Of a DNA stretch of 64,000 nucleotides, positions 38,576-46,339 are shown one piece after another. The stretch spans positions 663,001-727,000 of the forward strand of contig NZ_CP045420.1 in the NCBI RefSeq assembly GCF_009363795.1, given 5' to 3'. The position numbers were made by a program, and so were the translations under genes. The notes under the pieces were generated by a model. The model worked only from the letters and a program-made list of their open reading frames with translations, searched no databases and was not told the DNA's origin. Within the stretch, counting starts at the first letter, position 1. Every line of letters starts with the position of its first letter. The DNA comes from Palleronia sp. THAF1 (lineage in GTDB: Bacteria > Pseudomonadota > Alphaproteobacteria > Rhodobacterales > Rhodobacteraceae).

Positions 38576-38983
38576 GGTCAGGACTCATAGCCATTAGATG
38601 ACGAGTGCTGCGAGGGCGATGGCTGACAGGAAGACCTTCGGGCACCTGTCGTAGCGGGTTGCGACGCGCCGCCAATCCTTCAACCTGCCGAACATGATCT
38701 CGATCCGGTTGCGCCGTTTGTAGCGACGCTTGTCGTACTTGACAGCTTTCTTGCGTTGCTTTCGGCCAGGGATGCAGGGCCGTATCCCTTTGTCTTTCAA
38801 CGCTTCCCGGAACCAATCGGCGTCGTAGTCGCGATCCCCGAGCAGCCAATCGACATCTGGCAGGCTGCTCAGCAATGCCCGCGCCCCGATATAATCGCTG
38901 ACTTGCCCGGCTGTGACGAACAGATTGAGCGGACGTCCCCGGCTGTCGCAGATGGCATGTAGTTTGGTGTTCCGTCCTCGGGC

Positions 38984-39006
38984 GAAACTGTCCCCCGGAC
39001 AGTTTC
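38984..39006. repeat. Family-2 hairpin element in IS copy 1
   Basis: This is a perfect palindrome with 10-base arms GAAACTGTCC and GGACAGTTTC around CCC. It lies within about 44 extra bases interrupting the transposase between GRTKG and RNTKL. The same arm layout (AAAC-nn-TCC) recurs twice in IS copy 2 with different but complementary bases. Confidence 0.75.
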
Positions 39007-39210
39007 TTCACCCCTCGAACCCCTTCGTCCGACCAATCAGACGTCCACGCCCCCCTTTTTGACGCCCAAACTGGTCGCGGTACGGTGAGCCTTCAGGTAG
39101 GTGGCGTCGATCATCACGGTCTTCTCTTCACCATGTTCGGCAGCCAGACCTGCCATCATCTGGGCGAAGATGCCTTTGTCGCTGCACCGCTTCCAGCGGT
39201 TGTAGAGCGT

Positions 39211-39256
39211 TTCAGGGGCTTACGCGGCCCCACAGGGGCCACGGTCCCCTTCAACC
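39211..39256. repeat. Family-3 hairpin element in IS copy 1
   Basis: The inner stem is GGCCCC (39226-39231) with GGGGCC (39235-39240), loop ACA. The outer stem is AGGGG (39214-39218) with CCCCT (39246-39250). The unpaired bases between stems are CTTACGC on one side and ACGGT on the other. A copy with the same unpaired bases but a different outer stem lies at 51486-51529. Confidence 0.75.
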
Positions 39257-39766
39257 GTGTGGACCGTAGGCCGAAGGGGCGTCGCGCCATCTCGACCCAT
39301 CACGATTAATGAAGATAATCCCACTCAATACACGTCTGTCATCAACGCGTGGCTTGTCGTGAGACTTGGGGGAGAAGGGCTCAAGACGCGCCATGTGCGC
39401 ATCCGTCAGCCAGAAAAGATCAGACATGTTCACCGCTCGTTTTTCGAACCGTGAATCATGCTCCTAAGCGGATATCAATGGGTCCTGACCCTAGACCTTC
39501 ACTGCTCATGAGGAAGCCGGCAGCCCGGGCGGATTGCAGGCATTCCCGCAGCTTCGCCTTGAAGCCCATCATGCGGACGGAATTGCCGTTAGCCGCAATT
39601 GATCGGTTCATGCCACACCTGCGAAGTCAGGCGGACGGACGGGCGAAAAGCGGAAATTCGTTGCATGCGTGAAATACTCGACAATTTGGGATGAGAGCAG
39701 ACTTTTGCCGTTGTCTGAAAAAGAAAGTGGCATATCGCTGCGAAGTGCTTGATGTGGCGAATGTTA

Positions 39767-40795
39767 TCAGACGACGCGTAGCGTTTCGCGCAATCTGATG
39801 TCGGTAAAGAGTTGCATGTGCGCCTCAGGTTTCTCATGCTGAAGGCGCTCAATCAAAGCTGTCGCGGACAATCGTCCCATCTCACGATGAGGGACATGCA
39901 CTGTGGTGAGCTTGGGAGTGACGACCCGCGCGACCTCGATGTCGTCGAACCCTGTGATCGAAACGTCATCCGGAACGCTCAGTCCCATTTCGGTCGCCTT
40001 GGACATCGCGCCTATTGCCAGGATGTCGTTCCCGCAGATCACCGCGGTCGGGCGTGGCGAATGGTTCATCAGAATGCCGAAGGCCTCTGCGCCATTTTCG
40101 AATGAATAGGGCGTTTCCAATATCTGAATTGCAGCGGGGTCGAGTCCACGCCCGGCTGCGGCGTCGCGCACGCCTGACACACGGTCGCGCGCGCGGTCAT
40201 TTCCATCTGTCGGGGCGCTGATCATCGCGATGCGTGTATGGCCGTACTCTATCACCGTGCGGGCCAAGTCGGCCATGGCGGTTCGGTTGTCGAAACCGAC
40301 AGAGGGCGTCTGCGATGACGGGTCATGCGCCCACGCCACCAGATGAGGCACGCCGCGTTCCCGCAGCATTTCAGTTACCTCGGGGCGGCGATCGAAGCCG
40401 ATGAGTAGAAGCGCGTCTGCACCTCGGGCCAGCAAAGTTCTGATCTGCTTTTCTTCCAGATCTGGTCGGTAAGAAGAAGAGGCGACCAGAAGGGTGTATC
40501 CGTTGAGTCCCAGCTCTTCCTGGAAAGCCTGCAGGCCGCGTGCAAAGATCGCGTTTTCCATGGTGGGTATGATCGCACCGATGGTGTTAGTGCGCTTGGC
40601 GACAAGCGCGCGCGCCCCGAAATTAGGGGCGTATCCGATGTCTGCGATGACCTGCAGCACACGTTTGCGGGTCGCTTCGCCTACCTTGTCGGGGAAATTC
40701 AGGCAGCGCGACACGGTCGCCGTCGAGACATTGGCCTCTCGTGCAACGTCCTGCACAGTGGGGGCGGGACGGGTCTGCTTGATGCTGTGTTCCAC
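39767..40795 (-). CDS. LacI-family transcriptional regulator of the sulfonate operon
   Basis: The protein has 342 aa from the GTG at 40795 with CAGAGG about 9 bp upstream; an ATG at 40837 lies inside a palindrome and is less likely. The N-terminal HTH is TVQDVAREANVSTATVSRCL, followed by the hinge and a periplasmic-binding-protein-like ligand domain (TNTIGAIIPTMENAIF, VSITGFDDIEVARVVTPKLT). It is divergent from the TRAP/sulfolactate operon, and two strong palindromes lie between. It probably represses that operon and itself until a sulfonate or pathway intermediate binds (inference). Confidence 0.85.
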   Translation of the reverse strand: MEHSIKQTRPAPTVQDVAREANVSTATVSRCLNFPDKVGEATRKRVLQVIADIGYAPNFGARALVAKRTNTIGAIIPTMENAIFARGLQAFQEELGLNGYTLLVASSSYRPDLEEKQIRTLLARGADALLLIGFDRRPEVTEMLRERGVPHLVAWAHDPSSQTPSVGFDNRTAMADLARTVIEYGHTRIAMISAPTDGNDRARDRVSGVRDAAAGRGLDPAAIQILETPYSFENGAEAFGILMNHSPRPTAVICGNDILAIGAMSKATEMGLSVPDDVSITGFDDIEVARVVTPKLTTVHVPHREMGRLSATALIERLQHEKPEAHMQLFTDIRLRETLRVV

Positions 40796-40819
40796 GGGCG
40801 TAGGCCTCTGCCGAAAGGA

Positions 40820-40841
40820 ATATGTGCCGGCCGGCACATAT
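40820..40841. promoter_or_regulatory. 22-bp perfect palindrome upstream of the LacI gene
   Basis: Arms ATATGTGCCGG and CCGGCACATAT abut with no spacer, 25 bp upstream of the regulator's GTG start. Perfect symmetry with a central CCGG suits a LacI-type or other dimeric repressor operator, probably for autoregulation. Confidence 0.6.
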
Positions 40842-40894
40842 GACTTTCCCTCTCATTAAGAATGCTCAACCGGAAGTAAACGCTTGCCTCATAA

Positions 40895-40912
40895 AATGTA
40901 AGCGCTTACATT
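40895..40912. promoter_or_regulatory. 18-bp LacI-type operator upstream of the sulfonate operon
   Basis: AATGTAAGCGCTTACATT is a perfect palindrome containing TGTAAGCGCTTACA, which fits the LacI/GalR family consensus TGWAANCGNTNWCA. It lies 37 bp before the first small gene of the operon. A degenerate copy (GTAAACGCTTGC) begins near 40876. Confidence 0.75.
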
Positions 40913-40948
40913 CATCTCGACTCGGCAAGGCAGGGGAGGGCCTAGACG

Positions 40949-41155
40949 ATGTTTCTACTCATCACGGTCGTCCTGTTCGGAGTCTATCTGTCCAACGTCG
41001 TTCTCGGCGCGCTGTCCGGATCCGCTTTCATGGGAGACGTGGGCGAGTTGCTGTTTCTGGCTGCATCCGCGCTGAGCTTCACCGCCGCGATCCTGAAAGC
41101 CGAAGCGACAAAACATCAAAAAGACCAACAGGACGTCCAAGGGAGGAACCTATGA
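40949..41155 (+). CDS. Small membrane protein coupled to the TRAP transporter (68 aa)
   Basis: The frame starts at the ATG at 40949 with GGGAGGG upstream (MFLLITVVLFGVYLSNVVLG). It has two hydrophobic segments (about residues 1-22 and 31-50) and a charged tail (KAEATKHQKDQQDVQGRNL). Its stop overlaps the dctP start by ATGA (41152-41155). It is the first gene after the operator, so it belongs to the operon. No family is recognised; a transporter accessory role is a guess. Confidence 0.65.
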   Translation: MFLLITVVLFGVYLSNVVLGALSGSAFMGDVGELLFLAASALSFTAAILKAEATKHQKDQQDVQGRNL

Positions 41156-42297
41156 CAACCGACAAGCGCGAACTCGCGTCGGCGGAACGCCGCAATTTCC
41201 TTAAGCTCGCCGGAAGCGGCGGCTTTACTGCAGCTCTCGTTGCCGGATCCGCAGGCCTTTTGTGGTCTGACGCGGCCGTCGCCCAGACAAGGCAGGAAGA
41301 GCAAGAGCGCCAAGAGGCCGCCGAGCATACCATGACGCTGGCCACGGCCTACGTTCTGGGCGCGTCGCGCAGCTACCCGATCATGCAGCTCGACCTGAAG
41401 GAAAACATCCAGAACGCCACCAACGGCAAGGTCTATGTCAAGCTCGCCCCCGGTGGTCAGCTTGGTGCGGGCGGTGCGCTGGTTCAGGCAGTGCAGGCCA
41501 ACACGATCCAGGCCGCGCAGCACTCCTTGTCGAATTTCGCGCCCTTTGCCAGTGCGGTCGACCTGATCAACCTGCCGTACTTCTGCGGCTCGAACCAGCG
41601 CTTCACGAACCTGACGCAATCCGACGCGTGGAAGAACGAAGTGCATCCGAAGGTCGAAGCCTCGGGCTTCAAGCCGCTGTTCTACGTGGTCATCGACCCG
41701 CGCGTCGTGGCCGTGCGTCAGGGTGGTGAGGCCATCTTGACCCCCGAAGACATGCAGGGCGTCAAGTTTCGCGTGCCGGGCAGCCAGATGCTGCAGCAGT
41801 ACTACCGCATGGTCGGCGCGAACCCGACGCCAGTTGCCTGGGGAGAGACGCCCTCTGCCATCAAACAGGGCGTGGCCGATGCACTCGACCCGTCTGTCGG
41901 TGCGCTGCACGTCTTTGGCTTCGGAGAGATACTGTCCCACGTCACCTTCACGCAGGCCGTGCCGGACAGTCAGGTCTATTCGATGAACCTGGAGTGGTTC
42001 AACGAACTGCCGTCCGACGTGCAGGAAGGCCTGATGTTCGCGGGTGAGATCACCACCCAGCAGAACCTGGCCAAGGTGCCCGCCGCGCGCGCCTATGCCA
42101 TGTCAGAGCTGCGCAAGAATGGTGTCGAGTTCCACACGCTGGACGACGGTCAGATGGGCCAGTGGAAAGAGGCCGGCGGCTACCAGCGTCCCGAGTGGGA
42201 TCAGTTCAAGACCGATCTGGCCGGCTCGATGGACACCTTCGCCATGCTTGAAGAAGGCGCCGACACGCAGTCGCGCTACTACGTCCACGACGAGTAA
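41152..42297 (+). CDS. TRAP transporter substrate-binding protein (Tat-exported), probable sulfonate binder
   Basis: The protein has 381 aa from the ATG at 41152. The N-terminus has a twin-arginine leader (ERRNFLKLAGSGGFTAALVA, cleavage near AVA-QT). The DctP fold follows: MTLATAYVLGASRSYPIM, FRVPGSQMLQQYYRMVGANP and PVAWGETPSAIKQGVADALD. It binds the substrate in the periplasm for the DctQM membrane unit. The operon encodes sulfolactate cleavage, so DHPS or sulfolactate is the likely ligand (inference). Confidence 0.88.
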   Translation: MTTDKRELASAERRNFLKLAGSGGFTAALVAGSAGLLWSDAAVAQTRQEEQERQEAAEHTMTLATAYVLGASRSYPIMQLDLKENIQNATNGKVYVKLAPGGQLGAGGALVQAVQANTIQAAQHSLSNFAPFASAVDLINLPYFCGSNQRFTNLTQSDAWKNEVHPKVEASGFKPLFYVVIDPRVVAVRQGGEAILTPEDMQGVKFRVPGSQMLQQYYRMVGANPTPVAWGETPSAIKQGVADALDPSVGALHVFGFGEILSHVTFTQAVPDSQVYSMNLEWFNELPSDVQEGLMFAGEITTQQNLAKVPAARAYAMSELRKNGVEFHTLDDGQMGQWKEAGGYQRPEWDQFKTDLAGSMDTFAMLEEGADTQSRYYVHDE

Positions 42298-42305
42298 CAG
42301 AACGC

Positions 42306-42335
42306 CGGGTCGGCGTGTTTGAGTGCGCCGGCCCG
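42306..42335 (+). terminator. Intra-operon hairpin between dctP and dctQ
   Basis: Ten-base arms CGGGTCGGCG (42306-42315) and CGCCGGCCCG (42326-42335), with one G-T pair, enclose TGTTTGAGTG. It is followed by ACCCCGTTTCTG. Such a structure after a binding-protein gene commonly stabilises that mRNA segment or partly terminates, giving more binding protein than membrane subunit. Confidence 0.6.
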
Positions 42336-42413
42336 ACCCCGTTTCTGCCCCCTGACGATTCACCGCCGACCGGCTGAGGCAACCCGCTTTCCAGCCCATG
42401 GGAGGACTCTGTC

Positions 42414-42926
42414 TTGCGCATCCTTCACGCCCTGAACCAGAACGCAGAACGATGGCTGCTGCTCGTCTTCTACATCATGCTGGTGGCGACGATGTTCATC
42501 GAAGTGATGCGCCGGGAGGTGCTGTCTTACTCGTCCATCTGGGGCGAAGAGGTGGTGCGTTACTCCTTCATCTATCTTGCCTGGATCGGCGCGGCTGCGG
42601 CGGTCAAGGAACGCGGTCACATCCGCATCGACGTCATTCTTCATTATGTCGGCCCGCGGGCGAAGGCGCTGTTCTACATCTTTGGCGATCTGGTGATGTT
42701 CGCCGTGGCCATCGTGGCGGTCGTCTACTCGCTGGAGACGGTCCACTTGGCCTGGAAGTTCGGATCGGTCACCGATGGCCTTCGGGTCAGCCGCGTTTGG
42801 GCGCTGATGGCCGTGCCGGTGGGTTTTGGCCTCGTGATCCTGCGCCTCGTTCAATCCTTCCTCCGCGATGTCGCGGACCTTCGTGCGGGTCGCCCCGTCT
42901 ACGAAGGCGACAAGCTCTTCGACTGA
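42414..42926 (+). CDS. TRAP transporter small permease subunit (DctQ)
   Basis: The protein has 170 aa from a TTG at 42414 with GGAGGA at 42401-42406. Four hydrophobic segments are visible, with the DctQ-family stretch WGEEVVRYSFIYLAWIGAAA (about residues 43-62) and KERGHIRIDVI. It works with DctM in sodium- or proton-driven uptake. It is 10 bp upstream of dctM. Confidence 0.85.
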   Translation: MRILHALNQNAERWLLLVFYIMLVATMFIEVMRREVLSYSSIWGEEVVRYSFIYLAWIGAAAAVKERGHIRIDVILHYVGPRAKALFYIFGDLVMFAVAIVAVVYSLETVHLAWKFGSVTDGLRVSRVWALMAVPVGFGLVILRLVQSFLRDVADLRAGRPVYEGDKLFD

Positions 42927-42936
42927 GGGACGCGCC

Positions 42937-44265
42937 ATGCTCTGGAACCAACTCGATCAGACCGTCATCCTTGGCTGGGACTTCTACAGCTCCATCATCA
43001 TCTTCGTCATCCTGGTGGCCCTTGCGGTGCCGATCTGGGCCGCAATCGGTGCCACGGCGATCACGCTGCTTTTGTGGTCCGGCGCGCTGCCGCTCAGCCT
43101 TGTGGGTGAAAAGCTGTTCACCGGCATCGACTTCTTCGCGCTGACGGCGGTGCCGCTGTTCATCCTGACGGGCGACGTATTGGTGCGAACGGGCCTATCA
43201 CGCAAATTTCTGGATGTGGCAGAGGCGTTGACCCAGTTCGCTAAAGGCGGGTTCGGATCGGCCACCGTCCTGGTCTGCGGCATGTTCGCGGCGATCTCGG
43301 GCTCTGATGCAGCGGGGGCCGCGGCCGTTGGCCGAATGACGATCGACCGGCTGGTCGAAAGCGGCTACCCGCGCCCCTACGCCTGCGCTTTGGTTGCGGC
43401 CGGCGCATGTACCGGCATCCTGATACCGCCGTCCATCGCCTACATCATCATCGGTCTTGTGCTGGGCATATCCGCCTCGACCCTGTTCCTTGCCGCCGTG
43501 GTGCCGGGCATAGCGATCCTGCTGTCGATCCTGGCGACAAACATCATCATGAACCGCCTGAACGGCTGGGAGGGCGGTGGCAACATCGGGATGGGCGAAT
43601 ACTTCAGCCGCCTGGGCACGTCGCTGAAGTCCGGCTGGTACGCCTTCCTCGTGCCCGGCATCATCTTCTACGGCATCTTTTCCGGCAAGCTGACCCCCAC
43701 CGAGGCCGGTGCCACCGCCGTTGTCGTGACCATCATCATGGGCTTCATCCTTGGCACCCTGAAGCTGTCGGATTTCCCGGCGATGCTGGTCAGTTCCGCC
43801 AAGGTGAACGGTGTGATCCTGCCAATCATTGCGTTCTCTGCCCCGCTGGCAGAGGCGCTTGCGATCATGGGCGTGCCGCAGGGGTTCGTGGCCGCCGCGA
43901 CAGGTGTCAGCGAAGAGCCTTGGGTTCTGATTCTGATGATGATCGGCATCCTGATCGCGGCGGGCTGCGTGATGGAAACCACGCCCAACATCGTCATCCT
44001 TGCGCCGATCCTGAAGCCTTTGGCCGACAACATCGGCATGAACGAGATCCAGTTCTGCATCATGATGATCACGGCGTTGGGCGTGGGCTTCATCACGCCA
44101 CCACTCGGTCTGAACCTGTTCGTGGTGGCGGGCATCACCGGCGAGTCGATCCTCAAGATCGCCTACCGCGCCATCCCCTTCGTTTTCTTCATGCTGCTGG
44201 TCACGGTCCTGATCGCCTACGTCCCCGCGATTTCGACCACCCTGCTGCCCGACATCTACAAATAG
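42937..44265 (+). CDS. TRAP transporter large permease subunit (DctM)
   Basis: The protein has 442 aa from the ATG at 42937 and about twelve membrane segments. DctM signatures are FALTAVPLFILTGDVLVRTG, GMFAAISGSDAAGAAAVG and CALVAAGACTGILIPPSIAY. It is the translocation channel for the substrate delivered by DctP. It lies 12 bp upstream of the HpsN-like gene. Confidence 0.9.
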   Translation: MLWNQLDQTVILGWDFYSSIIIFVILVALAVPIWAAIGATAITLLLWSGALPLSLVGEKLFTGIDFFALTAVPLFILTGDVLVRTGLSRKFLDVAEALTQFAKGGFGSATVLVCGMFAAISGSDAAGAAAVGRMTIDRLVESGYPRPYACALVAAGACTGILIPPSIAYIIIGLVLGISASTLFLAAVVPGIAILLSILATNIIMNRLNGWEGGGNIGMGEYFSRLGTSLKSGWYAFLVPGIIFYGIFSGKLTPTEAGATAVVVTIIMGFILGTLKLSDFPAMLVSSAKVNGVILPIIAFSAPLAEALAIMGVPQGFVAAATGVSEEPWVLILMMIGILIAAGCVMETTPNIVILAPILKPLADNIGMNEIQFCIMMITALGVGFITPPLGLNLFVVAGITGESILKIAYRAIPFVFFMLLVTVLIAYVPAISTTLLPDIYK

Positions 44266-44277
44266 GAGCGCCGTCCC

Positions 44278-45585
44278 ATGGCACGCGAATATCTTAAAAA
44301 TGCGACGCTGACCTCTGGCAGCGATGCAGGCGAAACCCAGGCCATCGTGCGCGGTATCCTCGATGATATCGAAGCGGGTGGCGACAAGGCGGCGATGGAA
44401 TACGCCGCGAAGTTCGACAAGTACGACGGCAACTTCCTGCTGACGGCCGAGGAAATCGAAGCGGCCGCCGCCAGGGTGCCCGAAAAGGTCAAGCGCGACA
44501 TCGAGTTCAGCCACCAGAACGTAAAGCGCTTCGCCGAGGCGCAGAAAGCCACCGTCACCGATTTCGAGACAGAGATCCTGCCGGGTCTGACCGCAGGTCA
44601 GAAGTCGATCCCGGTCACGGCGGCCGGCTGCTACGTGCCCGGCGGGCGCTACAGCCACATTGCCAGCGCGATCATGACCGTGACGACCGCCAAGGTGGCG
44701 GGCTGCAAGCACATCGTCGCCTGCTCGCCCCCGCGTCCGGGCGTTGGAGTAGCGCCTGCGATCATCTACGCAGCCCACGTCTGCGGTGCGGACAAGATCT
44801 TGGCGATGGGCGGTGTGCAGGGCGTCGCGGCAATGACCTTTGGCCTGTTCGGTCTGCCCAAGGCCAACATCCTAGTCGGACCGGGCAACCAGTTCGTTGC
44901 CGAAGCCAAGCGCATCCTCTTCGGCCGCGTTGGCATCGACATGTTCGCAGGCCCCACCGACAGCCTGATCCTGGCCGACAAGACCTCTGACCCCGAGATC
45001 GTGGCCGTGGATCTGGTGGGACAGGCCGAGCACGGCTACAACTCGCCCGTCTGGCTGGTGACGGACGATCGCGACGTGGCCGAAACGGTGATGGCCCGCG
45101 TGCCCGAACTGATCGAGGAACTGCCAGAACTGAACCGCGACAACGCTCGCGCGGCATGGCGCGACTACGCCGAAGTCATCCTGTGCGCCGACCGAGAGGA
45201 AATGGCCGCAACCTCCGACGACTACGCACCAGAGCACCTGACGGTGCAGGCTGACGATCTGGATTGGTGGCTGAACCGGCTGGATTGCTACGGCTCGCTG
45301 TTCCTGGGCGAAGAGACGACCGTCGCCTTCGGCGACAAGGCGTCGGGCACGAACCACGTGCTTCCCACCAGCGGGGCCGCGACCTATACAGGCGGTCTGT
45401 CTGTCCACAAGTACATGAAGATTGTCACTTGGCAGCGCGCCACCCGCGACGGCGCAAAGCCCGTGGCCGAAGCGACCGCCCGCATCAGCCGCCTTGAAGG
45501 GATGGAGGGGCACGCCCGCACCGCCGATATCCGGCTGGCCAAGTACTTCCCCGACGAGACTTTCGATCTGAGCGCGAATGAGTGA
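44278..45585 (+). CDS. hpsN: HisD-like dehydrogenase, probable sulfopropanediol 3-dehydrogenase HpsN
   Basis: The 435-aa protein belongs to the histidinol dehydrogenase family: AAGCYVPGGRYSHIASAIMT, VGPGNQFVAEAKRILFGRVG, VGQAEHGYNSPVWLV (zinc ligands Gln and His), DYAPEHL (catalytic Glu-His) and GTNHVLPTSGAATYTGGLSV. In sulfonate-using bacteria this family oxidises the C3 alcohol of DHPS to the acid, giving sulfolactate, with two NAD+. Position between a TRAP transporter and suyAB argues for HpsN rather than true HisD. It overlaps the next gene by 8 nt. Confidence 0.82.
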   Translation: MAREYLKNATLTSGSDAGETQAIVRGILDDIEAGGDKAAMEYAAKFDKYDGNFLLTAEEIEAAAARVPEKVKRDIEFSHQNVKRFAEAQKATVTDFETEILPGLTAGQKSIPVTAAGCYVPGGRYSHIASAIMTVTTAKVAGCKHIVACSPPRPGVGVAPAIIYAAHVCGADKILAMGGVQGVAAMTFGLFGLPKANILVGPGNQFVAEAKRILFGRVGIDMFAGPTDSLILADKTSDPEIVAVDLVGQAEHGYNSPVWLVTDDRDVAETVMARVPELIEELPELNRDNARAAWRDYAEVILCADREEMAATSDDYAPEHLTVQADDLDWWLNRLDCYGSLFLGEETTVAFGDKASGTNHVLPTSGAATYTGGLSVHKYMKIVTWQRATRDGAKPVAEATARISRLEGMEGHARTADIRLAKYFPDETFDLSANE

Positions 45586-46339
45586 TCCCCGCGATCTCTT
45601 TGACCTGACGGGTCGCGTGGTGTGCGTCACCGGGGCCAGTTCCGGCCTTGGGCGGCGTGCGGGCACCGTATTGGCGCGCGCGGGAGCGCGCGTCGTTGGT
45701 GTCGCGCGACGCAGCGACGCGCTGGACGCGTGGCAGGCAGAAGCGGTTGGCGAGACAGCAGCCGTCACCGCCGACCTGTCCGATCTGGATGCGATCCCCA
45801 AACTTGCGCGGCAGGTCGCGCAGCCCTTCGGCGCCCCCGACATCGTGATCCACGCGGCGGGGCTGAACACGCGCGAAACCGCCTCTGACGTGACGCGCGA
45901 AGGCTGGGAAGCCACGCTCGCCCTGAACCTCTCGGCCCCGTTTTTCCTGTCTCAAGCGCTGGTTCCGGCGATGCAGGGCAAGAGCTGGGGGCGGATCGTC
46001 AACTTCGCCTCTCTGCAGTCCTACCGCGCGTTTGCGGGCGGTATTGCCTATGGCGCCAGCAAGGGCGGTGTCGCGCAGATGACCCGCGCGATGGCAGAGG
46101 CTTGGTCCGGTCACGGCATCACAGCTAACGCCATCGGACCCGGCTTCTTCCGCACCGAACTTACCGCCGCTGTCTTCGCCGATCCAGATCGCGCCGCCCG
46201 TAATGCAGCGCAGACCTGCGCTGGCCGTAACGGCGAGCCCGAGGACATCGATGGCCCGCTGATGTTCCTGTGCGCGCCTGCGTCCGACTACGTGACCGGG
46301 CAGGTGCTGATGGTCGACGGGGGGTTCACAGCGAAATGA
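45578..46339 (+). CDS. Short-chain dehydrogenase/reductase of the sulfonate operon (HpsO/HpsP role)
   Basis: The 253-aa SDR has the cofactor motif VVCVTGASSGLGRRAGTVLA (about residues 12-31), a catalytic tetrad with NFASLQSYRAFAGGIAYGAS (Ser, Tyr, and the following SKGG Lys), and a C-terminal GQVLMVDGGF. In known DHPS clusters two oxidoreductases (HpsO, HpsP) interconvert DHPS enantiomers through the C2 ketone. This gene and the next ADH are in the right place for that. It overlaps both neighbours (8 nt and 4 nt). Confidence 0.75.
   Translation: MSDPRDLFDLTGRVVCVTGASSGLGRRAGTVLARAGARVVGVARRSDALDAWQAEAVGETAAVTADLSDLDAIPKLARQVAQPFGAPDIVIHAAGLNTRETASDVTREGWEATLALNLSAPFFLSQALVPAMQGKSWGRIVNFASLQSYRAFAGGIAYGASKGGVAQMTRAMAEAWSGHGITANAIGPGFFRTELTAAVFADPDRAARNAAQTCAGRNGEPEDIDGPLMFLCAPASDYVTGQVLMVDGGFTAK

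Larger units (their letters stand above)
38594..39427 (-). pseudogene. IS5-family transposase, disrupted
   Basis: The N-terminal part from 39427 reads MSDLFWLTDAHMARLEPF and SGIIFINRDGSRWRDAPS (the DUF4096 domain), then stops after YGPHG. The C-terminal part reads LPDVDWLLGDRDYDADWF and RNRIEIMFGRLKDWRRVA, the DDE domain with its conserved Asp and Glu. Between them, hairpin elements are inserted at about 39211-39256 and 38975-39015 and break the frame. Without them the expected protein continuity (YGPHKTLYNRW, GRTKGGRNTKL) can be recognised on either side. Confidence 0.8.
38576..39490 (-). mobile_element. Decayed IS5-family insertion sequence (IS427-like), copy 1
   Basis: The ends form a 13-bp imperfect inverted repeat: GGTCAGGACTCAT at 38576-38588 and the complement of GGTCAGGACCCAT at 39478-39490 (one mismatch). 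Inside is one transposase frame read on the minus strand, broken by two small hairpin elements. No clear target duplication is visible. Confidence 0.75.
38397..39611 (-). pseudogene. Small hypothetical gene apparently split by the IS element
   Basis: To the right of the IS, the minus strand begins an open frame at the ATG at 39611 (MNRSIAANGNSVRMMGFKAK). On the left, minus-strand sequence continues open to TAG at 38397-38399, ending RAVIESMTY. Joining the two flanks exactly at the IS ends (39491 to 38575) keeps one frame of about 97 codons with no stop. No homology is recognised, and no target duplication supports clean insertion, so this is tentative. Confidence 0.35.

Noticed and set aside
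43198-44778. A 526-codon minus-strand frame opposite dctM and hpsN
   Set aside because: It is antisense to TRAP DctM and the HisD-family gene, with an Asp/Arg/His-rich translation and no motif.
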